Part shown: one piece after another, positions 18,271 through 27,800 of the stretch
Layout of the letters: the number at the start of each line of letters is the position of its first letter
How positions within the stretch are numbered: position 1 is the stretch's first letter
NCBI RefSeq assembly: GCF_011758565.1
Contig: NZ_JAAMOX010000001.1
Location: forward strand, 1,651,838 to 1,715,837
Source: Lysinibacter cavernae
GTDB lineage: Bacteria; Actinomycetota; Actinomycetes; Actinomycetales; Microbacteriaceae
Reading direction: 5' to 3'
DNA length: 64,000 bases
Program-made: the position numbers and the translations under genes
The notes under the pieces: generated by a model
What the model was told of the DNA's origin: nothing
What the model saw: the letters and a program-made list of their open reading frames with translations, nothing else
Databases searched by the model: none

Positions 18271-18996
18271 TCAGGCGCCCATGCTCGAAACGATCACGCG
18301 ACTGTCTGCCGTCTGGACGCGCCATACGCTGCCGGCTCCAACAACGCGAAGCGGACCCTGGCCAACGATAAGGGCGGTTTCTTCGTCGAGGCCGATGCCA
18401 GCTTCGACCAGCCCGGCCTCTGCCGCGGCAATCAGGCGGGTCAGTGTGCCCCACTGCGCGGCGTGTACTTCAATACTGAGATCGATGAGGCCAAGCCCAT
18501 CGGCGATGGTGACTTCGTCGAGGCCCTCGCTTGCCGGCTCTGGTGCAACCTGCACGCCGCCGATCTGCCAGCCGCCGATGAGCGCGCGCTCGGCTGCGAT
18601 TGCGGCGCCAGCTGAGAATCCGAGGTACGGGACTCCCCCACCAACGAGCTCGCGGATGGTCTCGGCCGCCTGCGAGAGCACCGTGCGGTAAACGGGGGTG
18701 AGCCCTCCGGCGACAACAATTCCGTCAACATCCATGAAGTCTTCGGCGCGAAGCGATTGCCCGTCTTCTGCCAGCAGCGTGCGAACGGTAACCGAGACGC
18801 CGTCTACCTGGGAGAGCACCGATTCGACGTTATTCGCCCGCGCGTCTCCGTCGCCCTCGTGCACGATAACAACCGCCACCGTTGGGGCCCCTGCACGGTC
18901 TGACAGGCTTGCAATCTGACCGGCCTCTGCCGCAAACTCGTTCCAAACCTGGGTAAGTCCGCCAGGTTCTCCGCTGCCTACTAGAAAAATGCTCAC
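18271..18996 (-). CDS. Peptidase S51 (dipeptidase E/cyanophycinase)-like protein
   Basis: A 241-residue protein with the class I amidotransferase-like fold used by S51 serine peptidases. The nucleophile elbow is GFSAGAA (Ser ~128). The N-terminus MSIFLVGSGEPGG fits the first strand and glycine loop of this family. Known members are dipeptidase E and cyanophycinase, which act on Asp-containing peptides; the substrate here is unknown. It is followed within six bases by ung and preceded at 59 bp by the acyltransferase gene. Confidence 0.8.
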   Translation of the reverse strand: MSIFLVGSGEPGGLTQVWNEFAAEAGQIASLSDRAGAPTVAVVIVHEGDGDARANNVESVLSQVDGVSVTVRTLLAEDGQSLRAEDFMDVDGIVVAGGLTPVYRTVLSQAAETIRELVGGGVPYLGFSAGAAIAAERALIGGWQIGGVQVAPEPASEGLDEVTIADGLGLIDLSIEVHAAQWGTLTRLIAAAEAGLVEAGIGLDEETALIVGQGPLRVVGAGSVWRVQTADSRVIVSSMGA

Positions 18997-19055
18997 GACC
19001 TCAGACTACTAGAGCGGATCGCGTCGCTCACCCCCTTGCGCGGGAGGCCGGGCGG

Positions 19056-21182
19056 CTATGACGCTTGGTTGATCGTGGCGAGCAGTTTCTCCTCGAGATA
19101 GGGCGCGAGGGTATCAGAATAGGTAGCCGAGATATGGTGCGAGTCGCGATACACAATGACACCGCCGATGACGAGCGGGCACACGTCGTCCGAGCAGAAA
19201 TACTCGTTCATATCGATGGTGGCCGCGCCGGGCAGGTCCTCTGCCGCATTCACAATTGGGTCAACCGCTTTGAGCGCTTGCTCCTCAGTTGGGGCGCAGG
19301 ACGTTGGGTCGTAGCCAGACTCGGGAAAGCAGCGCATGGCGTCCGCGGGCATTTTGGGCACATCCCGAATCGCGACCACCTCTGAGCCGCGATCAACGAG
19401 CGGTTGCCACGACTCGACAAACCCGGCTTCAACATCCGCTACCTCGTCCTGTGGAGCGTCATTTTTGTGTGACACAATCACGAGGTCGTACGGGTCTCGC
19501 TTGGCAAGGCTCTCGTTCACCTCTGTGTTCCACTCGGCACAGCTTTCGTCGTCCTTACTCATTGGCACGGCGTTAAACGGGCAGTTGCTCTTGTAATACG
19601 TGTCGAGTTCCCAGCCTCGCTCATCGGCGATCTTCTTGAGGGCCGGGAACCAGGCCGCAGCGTGCGAATCGCCAACGAGGGCAACCGCATAGTTGGAGCC
19701 CTCTTCCCCGAAGGTGCACGTCTTGAGTTCGGTGCCTCCCGTCTGGGTTCGGCAGTCTTCCTCAAGCAGCGCAGGTACGTCTTCTTTGATGGTGGATGGG
19801 GTTGGAATGAGTACGTCAGAGAGGTCCGTCGTCTCGCAGCCCTCGATGCTGTCGCTCAGGGCGGATGCCCCGAGGCAGTCCGACTCGGTCTCAAGAATGG
19901 TGTCGATCTTTGCCTGGGACGCTTCCTCGTGAACGCCAAGAACCGTGGTTGATCCGACACCAATGAGCAGCACACCAATCATTCCTGTAGCGGCGGCGAC
20001 GCCAACGTATCGGAGTTTGAGCCGCTTGATCCCCGGCGAAAAACGCACAGGGTCTTCGATGAATCGTTTGGTGAGCACCGCAAGGGCCAAAGAAACGGTG
20101 AGGATAAACACGGGACCAACCGCGCCCATCGACCGGTACAACGGTAGGGGCGCGAGGATGACGATGAGCGGCCAATGCCACAGATAGAGCGAATACGAGA
20201 TATCGCCGAGGAACTGGACCGGCCTTGCGGCCATCGCCCGAGTTGGTGACCAGGCCGACCGCGGCGCACCAGTGGCAATAACCAGCAACACCCCAATGAC
20301 GGGGAGCAGCGCCGCAAACCCGGGAAAGGGCGTCTGCCCGTCAAACAACACCAGCGCGGCGGCGATGAGTGCCCACCCCGTGTACGACGCGATTGCGCGA
20401 CGTTGCGGGGACGCGAAGGCCCTCTGAACCGCTGCCATAAACCGGGCCGCGAGCCCGGTCCTGGCCTCGTGTGATTGTGGAACCGCAACGAGCGCGAGGA
20501 GCCCACCCGCGCCGAACTCCCACGCCCGAGTGGTTGTCACAAAGTATGCCGAGGCCGGGTCAAGAACCGTTGTGAGCACCGACCAGGCAAGCGAGGCAAC
20601 CGTCACGGCGACAAGCGCGTACAGGGCAAGGCGGCGGGGCGAGGATGCTCGGCCCCCAACCCGAACGGCCCTGCGAGCCGCCATAATCGTGACCCCAAGC
20701 AGCAGCAGGGGCCACACGACGTAAAACTGCTCTTCTACGGACAACGACCAAAAGTGTTGAACGGGCGAGGCCAGGTTTTCGGCGGCGAGGTAGTCAACGG
20801 AATCCGAGGCAAGCAGCCAGTTCTGGCCGTAGAACGCAGAGGCGGTGATCTCTCGGAAGAACTGACGCCAGTTTTCTCCAGGCACCAGCAGGATGGTCGC
20901 GACAGAAACCGCGACCAAAACGGCGACGGACGCCGGGAGCAAGCGGCGAGCGCGGCGGGCCCAAAACTGGCCAAGCCTCACGGTGCCGGTTGCGTCAATC
21001 TCTCGAAGGAGGTGACCGGTGATGAGGAACCCTGACACCACAAAGAAGAGGTCGACTCCGACGAACCCACCGGGCAACGCGTTTGGCCACAGATGGAAGA
21101 CGACGACAGCGCCAACGGCAACCGCCCGGATCGCTTGAATCTCTGGGCGGAACGTTTTTGTCGCTTCATTGCCAGTAGACAT
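19056..21182 (-). CDS. OafA/YrhL-type membrane acyltransferase with C-terminal SGNH domain
   Basis: A 708-residue envelope enzyme. The N-terminal ~400 residues form an acyltransferase-3 membrane domain of about ten helices (EIQAIRAVAVGAVVVFHL at the N-terminus, GFVGVDLFFVVSGFLIT). The extracytoplasmic C-terminal SGNH domain has its Ser block in ALVGDSHAAAW and its Asp-His dyad in YRDSHHIS near residue 680. Such proteins O-acetylate or otherwise acylate cell-wall polymers, exopolysaccharides or lipids. The acceptor is not evident from the neighbours. Confidence 0.93.
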   Translation of the reverse strand: MSTGNEATKTFRPEIQAIRAVAVGAVVVFHLWPNALPGGFVGVDLFFVVSGFLITGHLLREIDATGTVRLGQFWARRARRLLPASVAVLVAVSVATILLVPGENWRQFFREITASAFYGQNWLLASDSVDYLAAENLASPVQHFWSLSVEEQFYVVWPLLLLGVTIMAARRAVRVGGRASSPRRLALYALVAVTVASLAWSVLTTVLDPASAYFVTTTRAWEFGAGGLLALVAVPQSHEARTGLAARFMAAVQRAFASPQRRAIASYTGWALIAAALVLFDGQTPFPGFAALLPVIGVLLVIATGAPRSAWSPTRAMAARPVQFLGDISYSLYLWHWPLIVILAPLPLYRSMGAVGPVFILTVSLALAVLTKRFIEDPVRFSPGIKRLKLRYVGVAAATGMIGVLLIGVGSTTVLGVHEEASQAKIDTILETESDCLGASALSDSIEGCETTDLSDVLIPTPSTIKEDVPALLEEDCRTQTGGTELKTCTFGEEGSNYAVALVGDSHAAAWFPALKKIADERGWELDTYYKSNCPFNAVPMSKDDESCAEWNTEVNESLAKRDPYDLVIVSHKNDAPQDEVADVEAGFVESWQPLVDRGSEVVAIRDVPKMPADAMRCFPESGYDPTSCAPTEEQALKAVDPIVNAAEDLPGAATIDMNEYFCSDDVCPLVIGGVIVYRDSHHISATYSDTLAPYLEEKLLATINQAS

Positions 21183-21250
21183 CCACAGTATTTTAGCGGA
21201 AGTTCCCGAGATCTAGCCGTGCGTCTCACCTCAGGAGTAGCATCCTCAGA

Positions 21251-22741
21251 ATGACAGCACTGCCACAGGCCGTTCCGCAACGCCGCGGATCACTCGTTGT
21301 ATCCCTCATCGGATTCCTCTTTTTTGTGGAAATCGTGAGCGGCATTCTGCAGGGATACTACGTGCCACTCATCTCTGACCTCGTCAAGCATCTCGGACTC
21401 AACAACGATGCCGACTTCAACGTCTTCGAAGGCGCGCAGCTGCTACTCTCGGCGTTGGTGGTGCCCTTTCTCGCCAAGCTCGGCGACATGTACGGGCATA
21501 AGCGCATCCTGCTCGTCTCGACCGTGCTGACGGCCGGCGCGACCTGGTGGCTCGCCTTCGCGAACGATTTCACGAGCTTCCTGTTTGCGTGGACGCTGCA
21601 GGGCTTCTACGTGGTGTGGCTTCCCCTCGAAATTGCGCTCATCTTCGACCGCGCGCGGAAGTCGAAGCGCGCGGCATCCGAGACCAGGCGGGCGGCGGCC
21701 TTCCTCGTGGTTGCCCTCGAAACCGGGGCGATCCTCGGCGCGGTTGGTGCCGGGCAGATCTTTGGCTTATTTGGTGGGTCCGAGGATCTCGCAGCCTCGA
21801 TGACCCCGACGCTCATCATCCCGGCGGTGGCGGTGACCCTTGCCTTCTTCGCGATCCTCTTTGGCGTGCCGGAATCGACCCCGCTGCCGGGGCGCAGCCT
21901 CGACTCTGTTGGGTTCATCATCCTGAGCCTCGGTCTGCTCTTTGTGACCTCTGGGCTGACGTTCCTGAAGTTCAACGGGCCAGGCACCTGGTGGGTCTGG
22001 GTCATCATTGTCGCTGGCGTGCTGAGCTTCATCCCCTTCACCCGCTACGAGCTGCGCCAAAAGGATCCGGCCATCGACATCCGCGTGTTCCGGCAGCCGA
22101 CCATGTGGCCGGTGCAGGTCACAGCGTTCCTCGTTGGCATCAGCTTGCTGGGGGCGCAGGCACCGCTGAGCACCTACGCAGGAACGGATCCAGACGTGTA
22201 CGGCTACGGGCTCGGGCTCAGCGCCGGGCAGCGATCAATCCTCATCGGCGTCTATCTCATCTCGATGATCGTTGGCGCGCTCCTGCTTCCAGTGCTGTCT
22301 CGCCGGTTCACCCCGCGCTTTGCGCTCATCATCGCTGCCTTCTTGGTTGCCCTCGGCTACGGCTTATTCCTGCCGTTCCACCTCGAAACCTGGCAGGTGT
22401 TCACGAACATGTTTATCGCCGGCGTCGGCTCCGGCATCCTCATGGGGGCCCTCCCCTCAGCGGCAGCTGCCGCCGCCCCGATCGGGCAAACCGGCATCGC
22501 CACCGCGCTCAGCAACACCACAAAGACCATTGGCGGCTCGTTTGCGTCGTCAGTGTTCGCAATCGTGCTGCTCATCGGGGTTGCGGATGCCGCGGCAAGC
22601 ACGGCGTCGAGCCTCACCGGCTACCTCATCGTCTGGTCGATCTGTTCCGGCGGGGCGATCGCCGCTGGATTCCTGCTGTTTGTGGTGCCGAAGGTGGCGT
22701 TTGCCGACAGTGAGGTACCGGTCGAGGTCGTATCGCGCTGA
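21251..22741 (+). CDS. Major facilitator superfamily transporter
   Basis: A 496-residue MFS permease with about 14 hydrophobic segments, in the size range of drug:H+ antiporters of the 14-helix type. The loop between helices 2 and 3 carries the MFS motif A variant KLGDMYGHKR. The substrate cannot be told. It is divergent from the acyltransferase gene (68 bp between starts), so the two promoters share that space, and it is convergent with the saccharopine dehydrogenase-like gene across palindrome C1. Confidence 0.88.
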   Translation: MTALPQAVPQRRGSLVVSLIGFLFFVEIVSGILQGYYVPLISDLVKHLGLNNDADFNVFEGAQLLLSALVVPFLAKLGDMYGHKRILLVSTVLTAGATWWLAFANDFTSFLFAWTLQGFYVVWLPLEIALIFDRARKSKRAASETRRAAAFLVVALETGAILGAVGAGQIFGLFGGSEDLAASMTPTLIIPAVAVTLAFFAILFGVPESTPLPGRSLDSVGFIILSLGLLFVTSGLTFLKFNGPGTWWVWVIIVAGVLSFIPFTRYELRQKDPAIDIRVFRQPTMWPVQVTAFLVGISLLGAQAPLSTYAGTDPDVYGYGLGLSAGQRSILIGVYLISMIVGALLLPVLSRRFTPRFALIIAAFLVALGYGLFLPFHLETWQVFTNMFIAGVGSGILMGALPSAAAAAAPIGQTGIATALSNTTKTIGGSFASSVFAIVLLIGVADAAASTASSLTGYLIVWSICSGGAIAAGFLLFVVPKVAFADSEVPVEVVSR

Positions 22742-22747
22742 TGCGGG

Positions 22748-22807
22748 ATCGAGATGACCCAAATGTGTCTATTTCTCGCGAAATAGACACATTTGGGTCA
22801 TGTCGAT
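22748..22807. repeat. Interspersed palindrome, family C, copy 1
   Basis: Arms around GATGACCCAAATGTGTCTAT and its complement pair almost perfectly over more than 20 bp with a four-base apex (tcgc). This is the most symmetric of the four family C copies. It lies between convergent genes and begins seven bases after the MFS stop codon. Confidence 0.9.
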
Positions 22808-22827
22808 TCGCGGGCTGCGCGTGTGAG

Positions 22828-24111
22828 TTACTCCGTGGTCGGGGTCCGTTCCTCCAGGCCCCAGGCCTGACCGTAGCCGCCGTCCTCGACAGGCAGCGCC
22901 ATGAGGTCGAGGAACGGCTTGGCGTCGAAGGATTCCGGGCCACGAACGCCTGCACCAGACCAGACGCCGGTTGCGAGCAGTTCGAGCGCAATGACGGGGT
23001 TGAGCGCCGTCTGCCAGACCACGCACTGGGTGTTGTACTCCGCCATCGTCCACTGGTTGTCGCTCACGTGATAGAGGTAGACCTCGCGCGGTGAGCCGTC
23101 AGTTCCAGTGCCCGTCACCCAAACGCCAGCGCAGGTTTTGCCGGTCATCCGCGGTCCGATCTGGGCGGGGTCTGGCAGCGCGGCCGCAACAACATCCCTC
23201 GGCGCAACCTCGACAGGGCCGTTTGCGCTCCGAACGCGAAGGGGCTCGACGCTATCAAGGCCAAGCGTGTTGAGCGTTCGCAGCACGCCAATAAACTCCT
23301 CGCCAAGACCGTACTTAAACGTGACCCGCTTTGCCTTGAGCCAGCGCGGCATCAGGAGCACTTCTTCGTGTTCAACGTTGACACATTCGACCGGCCCGAT
23401 GCCCTCGGGAAAGTCAAAGATCTCTGGCTCGCTGAACGGCTCGGTTGTGTACCAGTCGCGGCCCTCTTCCCAAATCACTGGCGGGTTGAGACACTCCTCG
23501 ATCGTGGTCCATATGCTGAACGACGGCGCAAAGATCTCGTTGCCCTCGTCGTCGCGCACCACGAGGTTTGCCCCGTCTCGCGTGCCAAGCTCGTCGACCT
23601 CGCTGAACAGGTGGTCAACCGCGTACCTGGCGAACACATCCGACATGCCAGGTTCGACGCCCATGCCAACGAGCGCCAGCCGCCCCTCTGCCTCCCACGC
23701 ATCCGCTTCGGCAAACTGCGCGTCGCCAAGCTTGACACCCGTGAGTTCGTAGGGGCGCTCCGGATGCCGCTCGCTCAGGCTCATCGCCATATCAAGATAG
23801 TCGGCCCCCGCAGCCCGTGCTCCGGCAAAAATTGATTCCACAAATTTGGGCTCAACCGCGTTCATGACGTGCGTTGCGCCGTGCTCACGCGCGACGGCGG
23901 TGACGGCTTCCGGCTTGCTCGCATCGATCTGGGCAGTACTGAACCTGCCAGCAATATCAGGGCCGTGCTGCTGCGCGATCCAGTCGAGGGTGTGCTGCGC
24001 TCGCGACTCGTCGTAGTCCGAGATCACGATGTGGTCGTAAAAGCTGCGCCGTGCGGCGATCTTGGCGATTGCGTCGCCGACTCCCCCTGCGCCTACAAGC
24101 AGAATTCTCAT
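22828..24111 (-). CDS. Saccharopine dehydrogenase family protein
   Basis: A 427-residue NAD(P)-dependent oxidoreductase-like protein opening with MRILLVGAGGVGDAIAKIA, the dinucleotide-binding loop of the saccharopine dehydrogenase/carboxynorspermidine dehydrogenase family. The C-terminal half (for example WLKAKRVTFKYGLGEEFI) matches the catalytic domain type. The exact substrate is unresolved; lysine, saccharopine-like or polyamine precursors are possible. The ATG at 24111 has AAGGAA eight bases upstream; a GTG two codons earlier is an alternative. It follows the APC permease gene by 60 bp on the same strand, suggesting uptake and oxidation of one amino compound. Confidence 0.85.
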   Translation of the reverse strand: MRILLVGAGGVGDAIAKIAARRSFYDHIVISDYDESRAQHTLDWIAQQHGPDIAGRFSTAQIDASKPEAVTAVAREHGATHVMNAVEPKFVESIFAGARAAGADYLDMAMSLSERHPERPYELTGVKLGDAQFAEADAWEAEGRLALVGMGVEPGMSDVFARYAVDHLFSEVDELGTRDGANLVVRDDEGNEIFAPSFSIWTTIEECLNPPVIWEEGRDWYTTEPFSEPEIFDFPEGIGPVECVNVEHEEVLLMPRWLKAKRVTFKYGLGEEFIGVLRTLNTLGLDSVEPLRVRSANGPVEVAPRDVVAAALPDPAQIGPRMTGKTCAGVWVTGTGTDGSPREVYLYHVSDNQWTMAEYNTQCVVWQTALNPVIALELLATGVWSGAGVRGPESFDAKPFLDLMALPVEDGGYGQAWGLEERTPTTE

Positions 24112-24171
24112 GGTCACTGTTCCTTCGTGTTTGGTTGCGAGTGAGTACGTTTGTTGTGGTTCCGGATGCGG

Positions 24172-25752
24172 TCAGGACCTGGGTTCGTCGCCAACGGCGG
24201 GTTCGCGGATCACGATGTCGTCAACATCCGGCACGAGCACGGCCGTGTGCTCGTTGAGGCTCTCGCCCCTGAAGAACGGCTTCGATCCTTCAAAGAACGC
24301 CCAGACGATCATGAGGACAGCCCCGATCACAAGCGAGCCGACGCCAATCACAAAGACGCCGCCGATGTTCCAGATGATCGTGTACCCGTAGTCAGGGTTG
24401 AGCATGTCGTAGATGGACTTGATAAAGGCAGCCGCGAGCATGATCCCGCCGAGCAGCGGAAACAGGAATTTGAAGATGAAGTTGCGGAACGAGGTGAACA
24501 GCTCGCGACGGAAGTACCAGACGCAGGCAAAGCTCGTAATCGAGTAGTAGAACGCGATGGCAAGGCCGAGCGACAGGATCGTGTCTTGCAGCACGTTCTC
24601 GCTGATGATTGTCATGCCAACATAGAACGCAATCGCGACAACCCCCATGACAAGCGTTGAGAAGGCAGGCGTCTTGTACTTCGGGTGCACGTAGCTGAAC
24701 CGTTTTGGGAGGGCCTTATAGGCGGCCATCGCCAAGGTCCCTCGCGCGGTCGGGAGGATGGTCGTCTGGGTTGACGAAACCGCCGACACCATCACGGCGA
24801 GCACCAGCAGCCAGGCCCACGGGCCAAACAGGGCATCCTTAAGGGCGAAGAAAATATCGTCGGAGTTGCCCTCGTTGCCGAGGCCCATCGCCCCGGTGCC
24901 AAGCCCCGCGTACATCATGGCTGCGACGGTGACGCCAACGTACGTGATCAGCAGGATCACCGTTGACAGCAGGGCTGCCCTGCCTGGCGTTTTCTCCGGG
25001 TCTTTGGTCTCCTCATTGAGCGCGAGGCAGGTATCCCACCCCCAATAGATAAACAGGGCGAGCAGGATGGCCTCGGTAAAGCTTTCGACCGACGTAAACG
25101 CAAACGGGTCAAACCAGCTGGCTTCTGGCGTCGTTGAGCCTTCCGGAGCCTTGCCAGTCAGCACAGAAACCACCGCAAAGACAACAAACAGGATGAGGGC
25201 CGCGTACTGCACGATGATGAGCACGTTCTGTAGCTTCTCGCCAATCTCCATGCCCCGATAACTGATGTAGGTCATGAGCGCAATGAACACCACTCCGGTG
25301 AGCGTCACAATCGCCGTGTTCTGGGCGAGCTCCTCGTTGATGAGCAGCCAGAAGTACTTGCCGCCGATCTGCGCGAGGTTGGCGAGTACGACCATTCCGG
25401 CGATCGCAACACCCCAGCCGCCCATCCAGCCAACCCAAGGGCCAAAGGCCTTGGTTCCCCAGGTAAAGGTCGTGCCGCAGTCAGGCACCGCGTTATTCAA
25501 CTCGCGATACGCAAACGCAACCAGGAACATCGGGATGAAGGCCAAAATAAAAGCGATTGGCGCCTGAGCACCAACCGCAAGAACAACGTAACCGAGCGTC
25601 GCCGCGAGGGAATAGACGGGGGCGGTCGAGGCTAAGCCAATAACCGTTGACCCCACAAGCCCGAGCGTGCCAGCTGCGAGCCCTTTGCCCCCTGGATCGC
25701 TCGCCCCTGACGGTACTACGGATGCTGTCGGTTCCGCCCGATTCTTTGCCAT
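24172..25752 (-). CDS. APC superfamily amino acid/polyamine permease
   Basis: A 526-residue, ~12-helix permease. The first helix pair (GTLGLVGSTVIGLASTAPVYSL) and the segment FAYRELNNAVPDCGTTFTW are typical of the amino acid-polyamine-organocation superfamily. The C-terminal tail is cytoplasmic and acidic. It is transcribed just ahead of the saccharopine dehydrogenase-like gene; the shared orientation and 60-bp gap suggest a two-gene unit for import and breakdown of an amino acid or polyamine. Confidence 0.9.
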   Translation of the reverse strand: MAKNRAEPTASVVPSGASDPGGKGLAAGTLGLVGSTVIGLASTAPVYSLAATLGYVVLAVGAQAPIAFILAFIPMFLVAFAYRELNNAVPDCGTTFTWGTKAFGPWVGWMGGWGVAIAGMVVLANLAQIGGKYFWLLINEELAQNTAIVTLTGVVFIALMTYISYRGMEIGEKLQNVLIIVQYAALILFVVFAVVSVLTGKAPEGSTTPEASWFDPFAFTSVESFTEAILLALFIYWGWDTCLALNEETKDPEKTPGRAALLSTVILLITYVGVTVAAMMYAGLGTGAMGLGNEGNSDDIFFALKDALFGPWAWLLVLAVMVSAVSSTQTTILPTARGTLAMAAYKALPKRFSYVHPKYKTPAFSTLVMGVVAIAFYVGMTIISENVLQDTILSLGLAIAFYYSITSFACVWYFRRELFTSFRNFIFKFLFPLLGGIMLAAAFIKSIYDMLNPDYGYTIIWNIGGVFVIGVGSLVIGAVLMIVWAFFEGSKPFFRGESLNEHTAVLVPDVDDIVIREPAVGDEPRS

Positions 25753-25838
25753 GGTAATCCCCCCTTGGATATACCTTGATGCTAGTCACCTGGAACGCCG
25801 AGGAATAGCCCCAAAATGGGTGACATTTTCCAGCCGGT

Positions 25839-26816
25839 CTATGCCCCGTGGCGGATGCCCTGCTGCAGCCTGGCGCGGTACTCGTACACGTTGCCGAGGC
25901 TCGTGCGTTCCGTGCCGCCAAGCCCCTCGCGGAGCAGCTGAGGAAGTACCGACCGACGGACCACGACGCCGAGGGGCTTAGCCGACTGGGTTGCCTCGGC
26001 CGCGACGCCGGGGAGGGCAGCATCCGGCACCACAATCAGCAGGCCCGTGAAGCGGATGCCGAGGCTGCGCGACAGCAGCCCCGCGTTTCTGGCGAGGTCT
26101 CTGAGTGGATACTCGCTATCGCCGAGTCCTGGACCGGTGAGTTCGTCTCGAACCAGCCGAACTTCGCTCCCCCAATCGGCCGAGCGGACGGCGAATAGGC
26201 CCGTGGCACCGAGCACCACGTGGTCGATTGTTGGCGCGCCGCTCGCGCCAGCAGCTCCCGACGCCGACGCGCCTGGGACCGCAACGTCGTGCCACACCGA
26301 AAATCCCATGCCAAGGGACGCAACCGTGCGGGCAGTCGCCTCGGCCGCGTGTGCCCTCGCAAGCAGCAACCGCGCCGGGAGCGGGGCAGAACGAATCACT
26401 GCCGGATCTTCAAAGAGGTCAGGGGTGAGGCGCCAGCCAAGGATGTCCTCCATACGCATACCGGCCGCCGTCTCCGCCCAGTCGCGCATCCAGGCCCGAT
26501 ACGCGTCGCGGGCTTCTCTCCCTGGAACCCCAAACGAACGGGCACGAAGACGCGTGCCCGATTCAGGCGCCGCCGGTGCAGCACGCGCGCGGCTTGCTGC
26601 AGGGTCTGAGCCCCTGTCGTAGGCGGAACGTTTTGCCTCGTCGCCGAGAAGTTCCCACGCAGCCTGCACCGCGTGAAACCGAACCGCGGTGCCTCCAGCA
26701 TCCGGATGCGTCTCCCTTGCCAGGCGACGATACGCGCGCCGAAGATCCTCAGCCGAAACGGTGACGGCAACGCCGAGCACTTCGTACGGGGTCCGTTCGG
26801 CGGCACTCTCACCCAT
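25839..26816 (-). CDS. J-domain protein with NERD-like C-terminal domain
   Basis: A 325-residue protein. Residues ~9-70 form a J domain (YEVLGV, then the HPD triad at ~37-39 in THPDAGG), which would stimulate a DnaK ATPase. There is no Gly/Phe or zinc-finger region, so it is not a canonical DnaJ. The C-terminal part contains IDHVVLGATGLFAVRSADWG, which resembles the core of the nuclease-related (NERD) domain. It follows the SDR gene by 31 bp. The joint role is unknown; the J-domain call is firm and the NERD call moderate. Confidence 0.8.
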   Translation of the reverse strand: MGESAAERTPYEVLGVAVTVSAEDLRRAYRRLARETHPDAGGTAVRFHAVQAAWELLGDEAKRSAYDRGSDPAASRARAAPAAPESGTRLRARSFGVPGREARDAYRAWMRDWAETAAGMRMEDILGWRLTPDLFEDPAVIRSAPLPARLLLARAHAAEATARTVASLGMGFSVWHDVAVPGASASGAAGASGAPTIDHVVLGATGLFAVRSADWGSEVRLVRDELTGPGLGDSEYPLRDLARNAGLLSRSLGIRFTGLLIVVPDAALPGVAAEATQSAKPLGVVVRRSVLPQLLREGLGGTERTSLGNVYEYRARLQQGIRHGA

Positions 26817-26847
26817 TGACGCGCCAAACTACAGCCATGCCTCAAGT

Positions 26848-27624
26848 TTAGTCGCGAACGGACAGCTCCCCGCGGTGCACCTGATAGATGCTCGCCTGTG
26901 CCACCGGTTTGATGATGACCACGTCGTTGCTCACATGCGGAGGCAGCTCGATGGCGTGCACGATTGCCTCGGCAATGTCCTCGGCGACGAGCGGCTCAGG
27001 AACGTTGTCGTACACCTTCGCGGCTTTCTCGGCGTCGCCGCCAAAGCGGTTGAGCGCGAACTCCTCCGTCTGCACCATGCCGGGGGCAACTTCGAGCACG
27101 CGGATGGGTTCCCCACCCAGCTCAAGCCGAAGCACTGCGGTGAGTGCGCGGGCGGCGTACTTAGCGGCGTTATAGCCGCCGCCACCGATGTAGGGGTAAT
27201 AGGCTGCCGTCGATGTAACGTTGAGGATGCTCGCAGCGCCGTGTTCACGCGCACCATCACGCAGAACGGGAAGCAACGCCGCCGTCACGTTCCGAACCGC
27301 GATCACGTTGATCTCGAACATCTGGCGCCAATCGTCATCGGAGCTTTCCTCAATGCGGTCCTGTCCAAGGGCTGCACCCGCGTTATTGACGAGAGCCGTT
27401 GCGCCGCCAAGCTCTGCCACGCGCGCGGCCATCGCCTGAACATCCTCAGGCTTCGTCAGATCCGCGACAATCACGTGCGCACCGGTTTCCTCGGCGAGCG
27501 CCCTGAGCTTCTCCGCGCGCCGGGCAACGCCGATGACCGACCAGCCTCGCGAGCGGAACAGGCGAACGGTCGCCGCACCTATTCCGGAGCTCGCTCCCGT
27601 AACAACTACCTGCCGTGCCGTCAT
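26848..27624 (-). CDS. Short-chain dehydrogenase/reductase
   Basis: A 258-residue classical SDR. The cofactor loop TGASSGIGAATV lies at ~8-19, the structural motif is NNAGAA, and the catalytic Tyr-Lys pair is in YNAAKYAAR. It resembles the YdfG-type serine/3-hydroxy acid dehydrogenases, but the substrate is not assigned. The ATG at 27624 starts four residues before the first beta strand; the frame continues upstream without family sequence. Confidence 0.9.
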   Translation of the reverse strand: MTARQVVVTGASSGIGAATVRLFRSRGWSVIGVARRAEKLRALAEETGAHVIVADLTKPEDVQAMAARVAELGGATALVNNAGAALGQDRIEESSDDDWRQMFEINVIAVRNVTAALLPVLRDGAREHGAASILNVTSTAAYYPYIGGGGYNAAKYAARALTAVLRLELGGEPIRVLEVAPGMVQTEEFALNRFGGDAEKAAKVYDNVPEPLVAEDIAEAIVHAIELPPHVSNDVVIIKPVAQASIYQVHRGELSVRD

Positions 27625-27800
27625 CCCTGACCTCCTGTATATGCCGTTGATGCTGTACCCATCATGCAGCAAAACCGCGGCGGGCCGCGCCACTGCGTAC
27701 CATTACCGCGTGTTTCGACCAACGTTGCCGTCTGCGGCCGCAACGCCCTAAGCTCGCCTCAGACTTAATAATTGATTCGCCATCTCAGGGGAGCACTACA

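Noticed and set aside
27694-27800. SAM riboswitch ahead of metY
   Set aside because: A regulator would be plausible for a methionine gene, but no conserved SAM-I, SAM-II or SAM-IV core could be recognised in the short leader.
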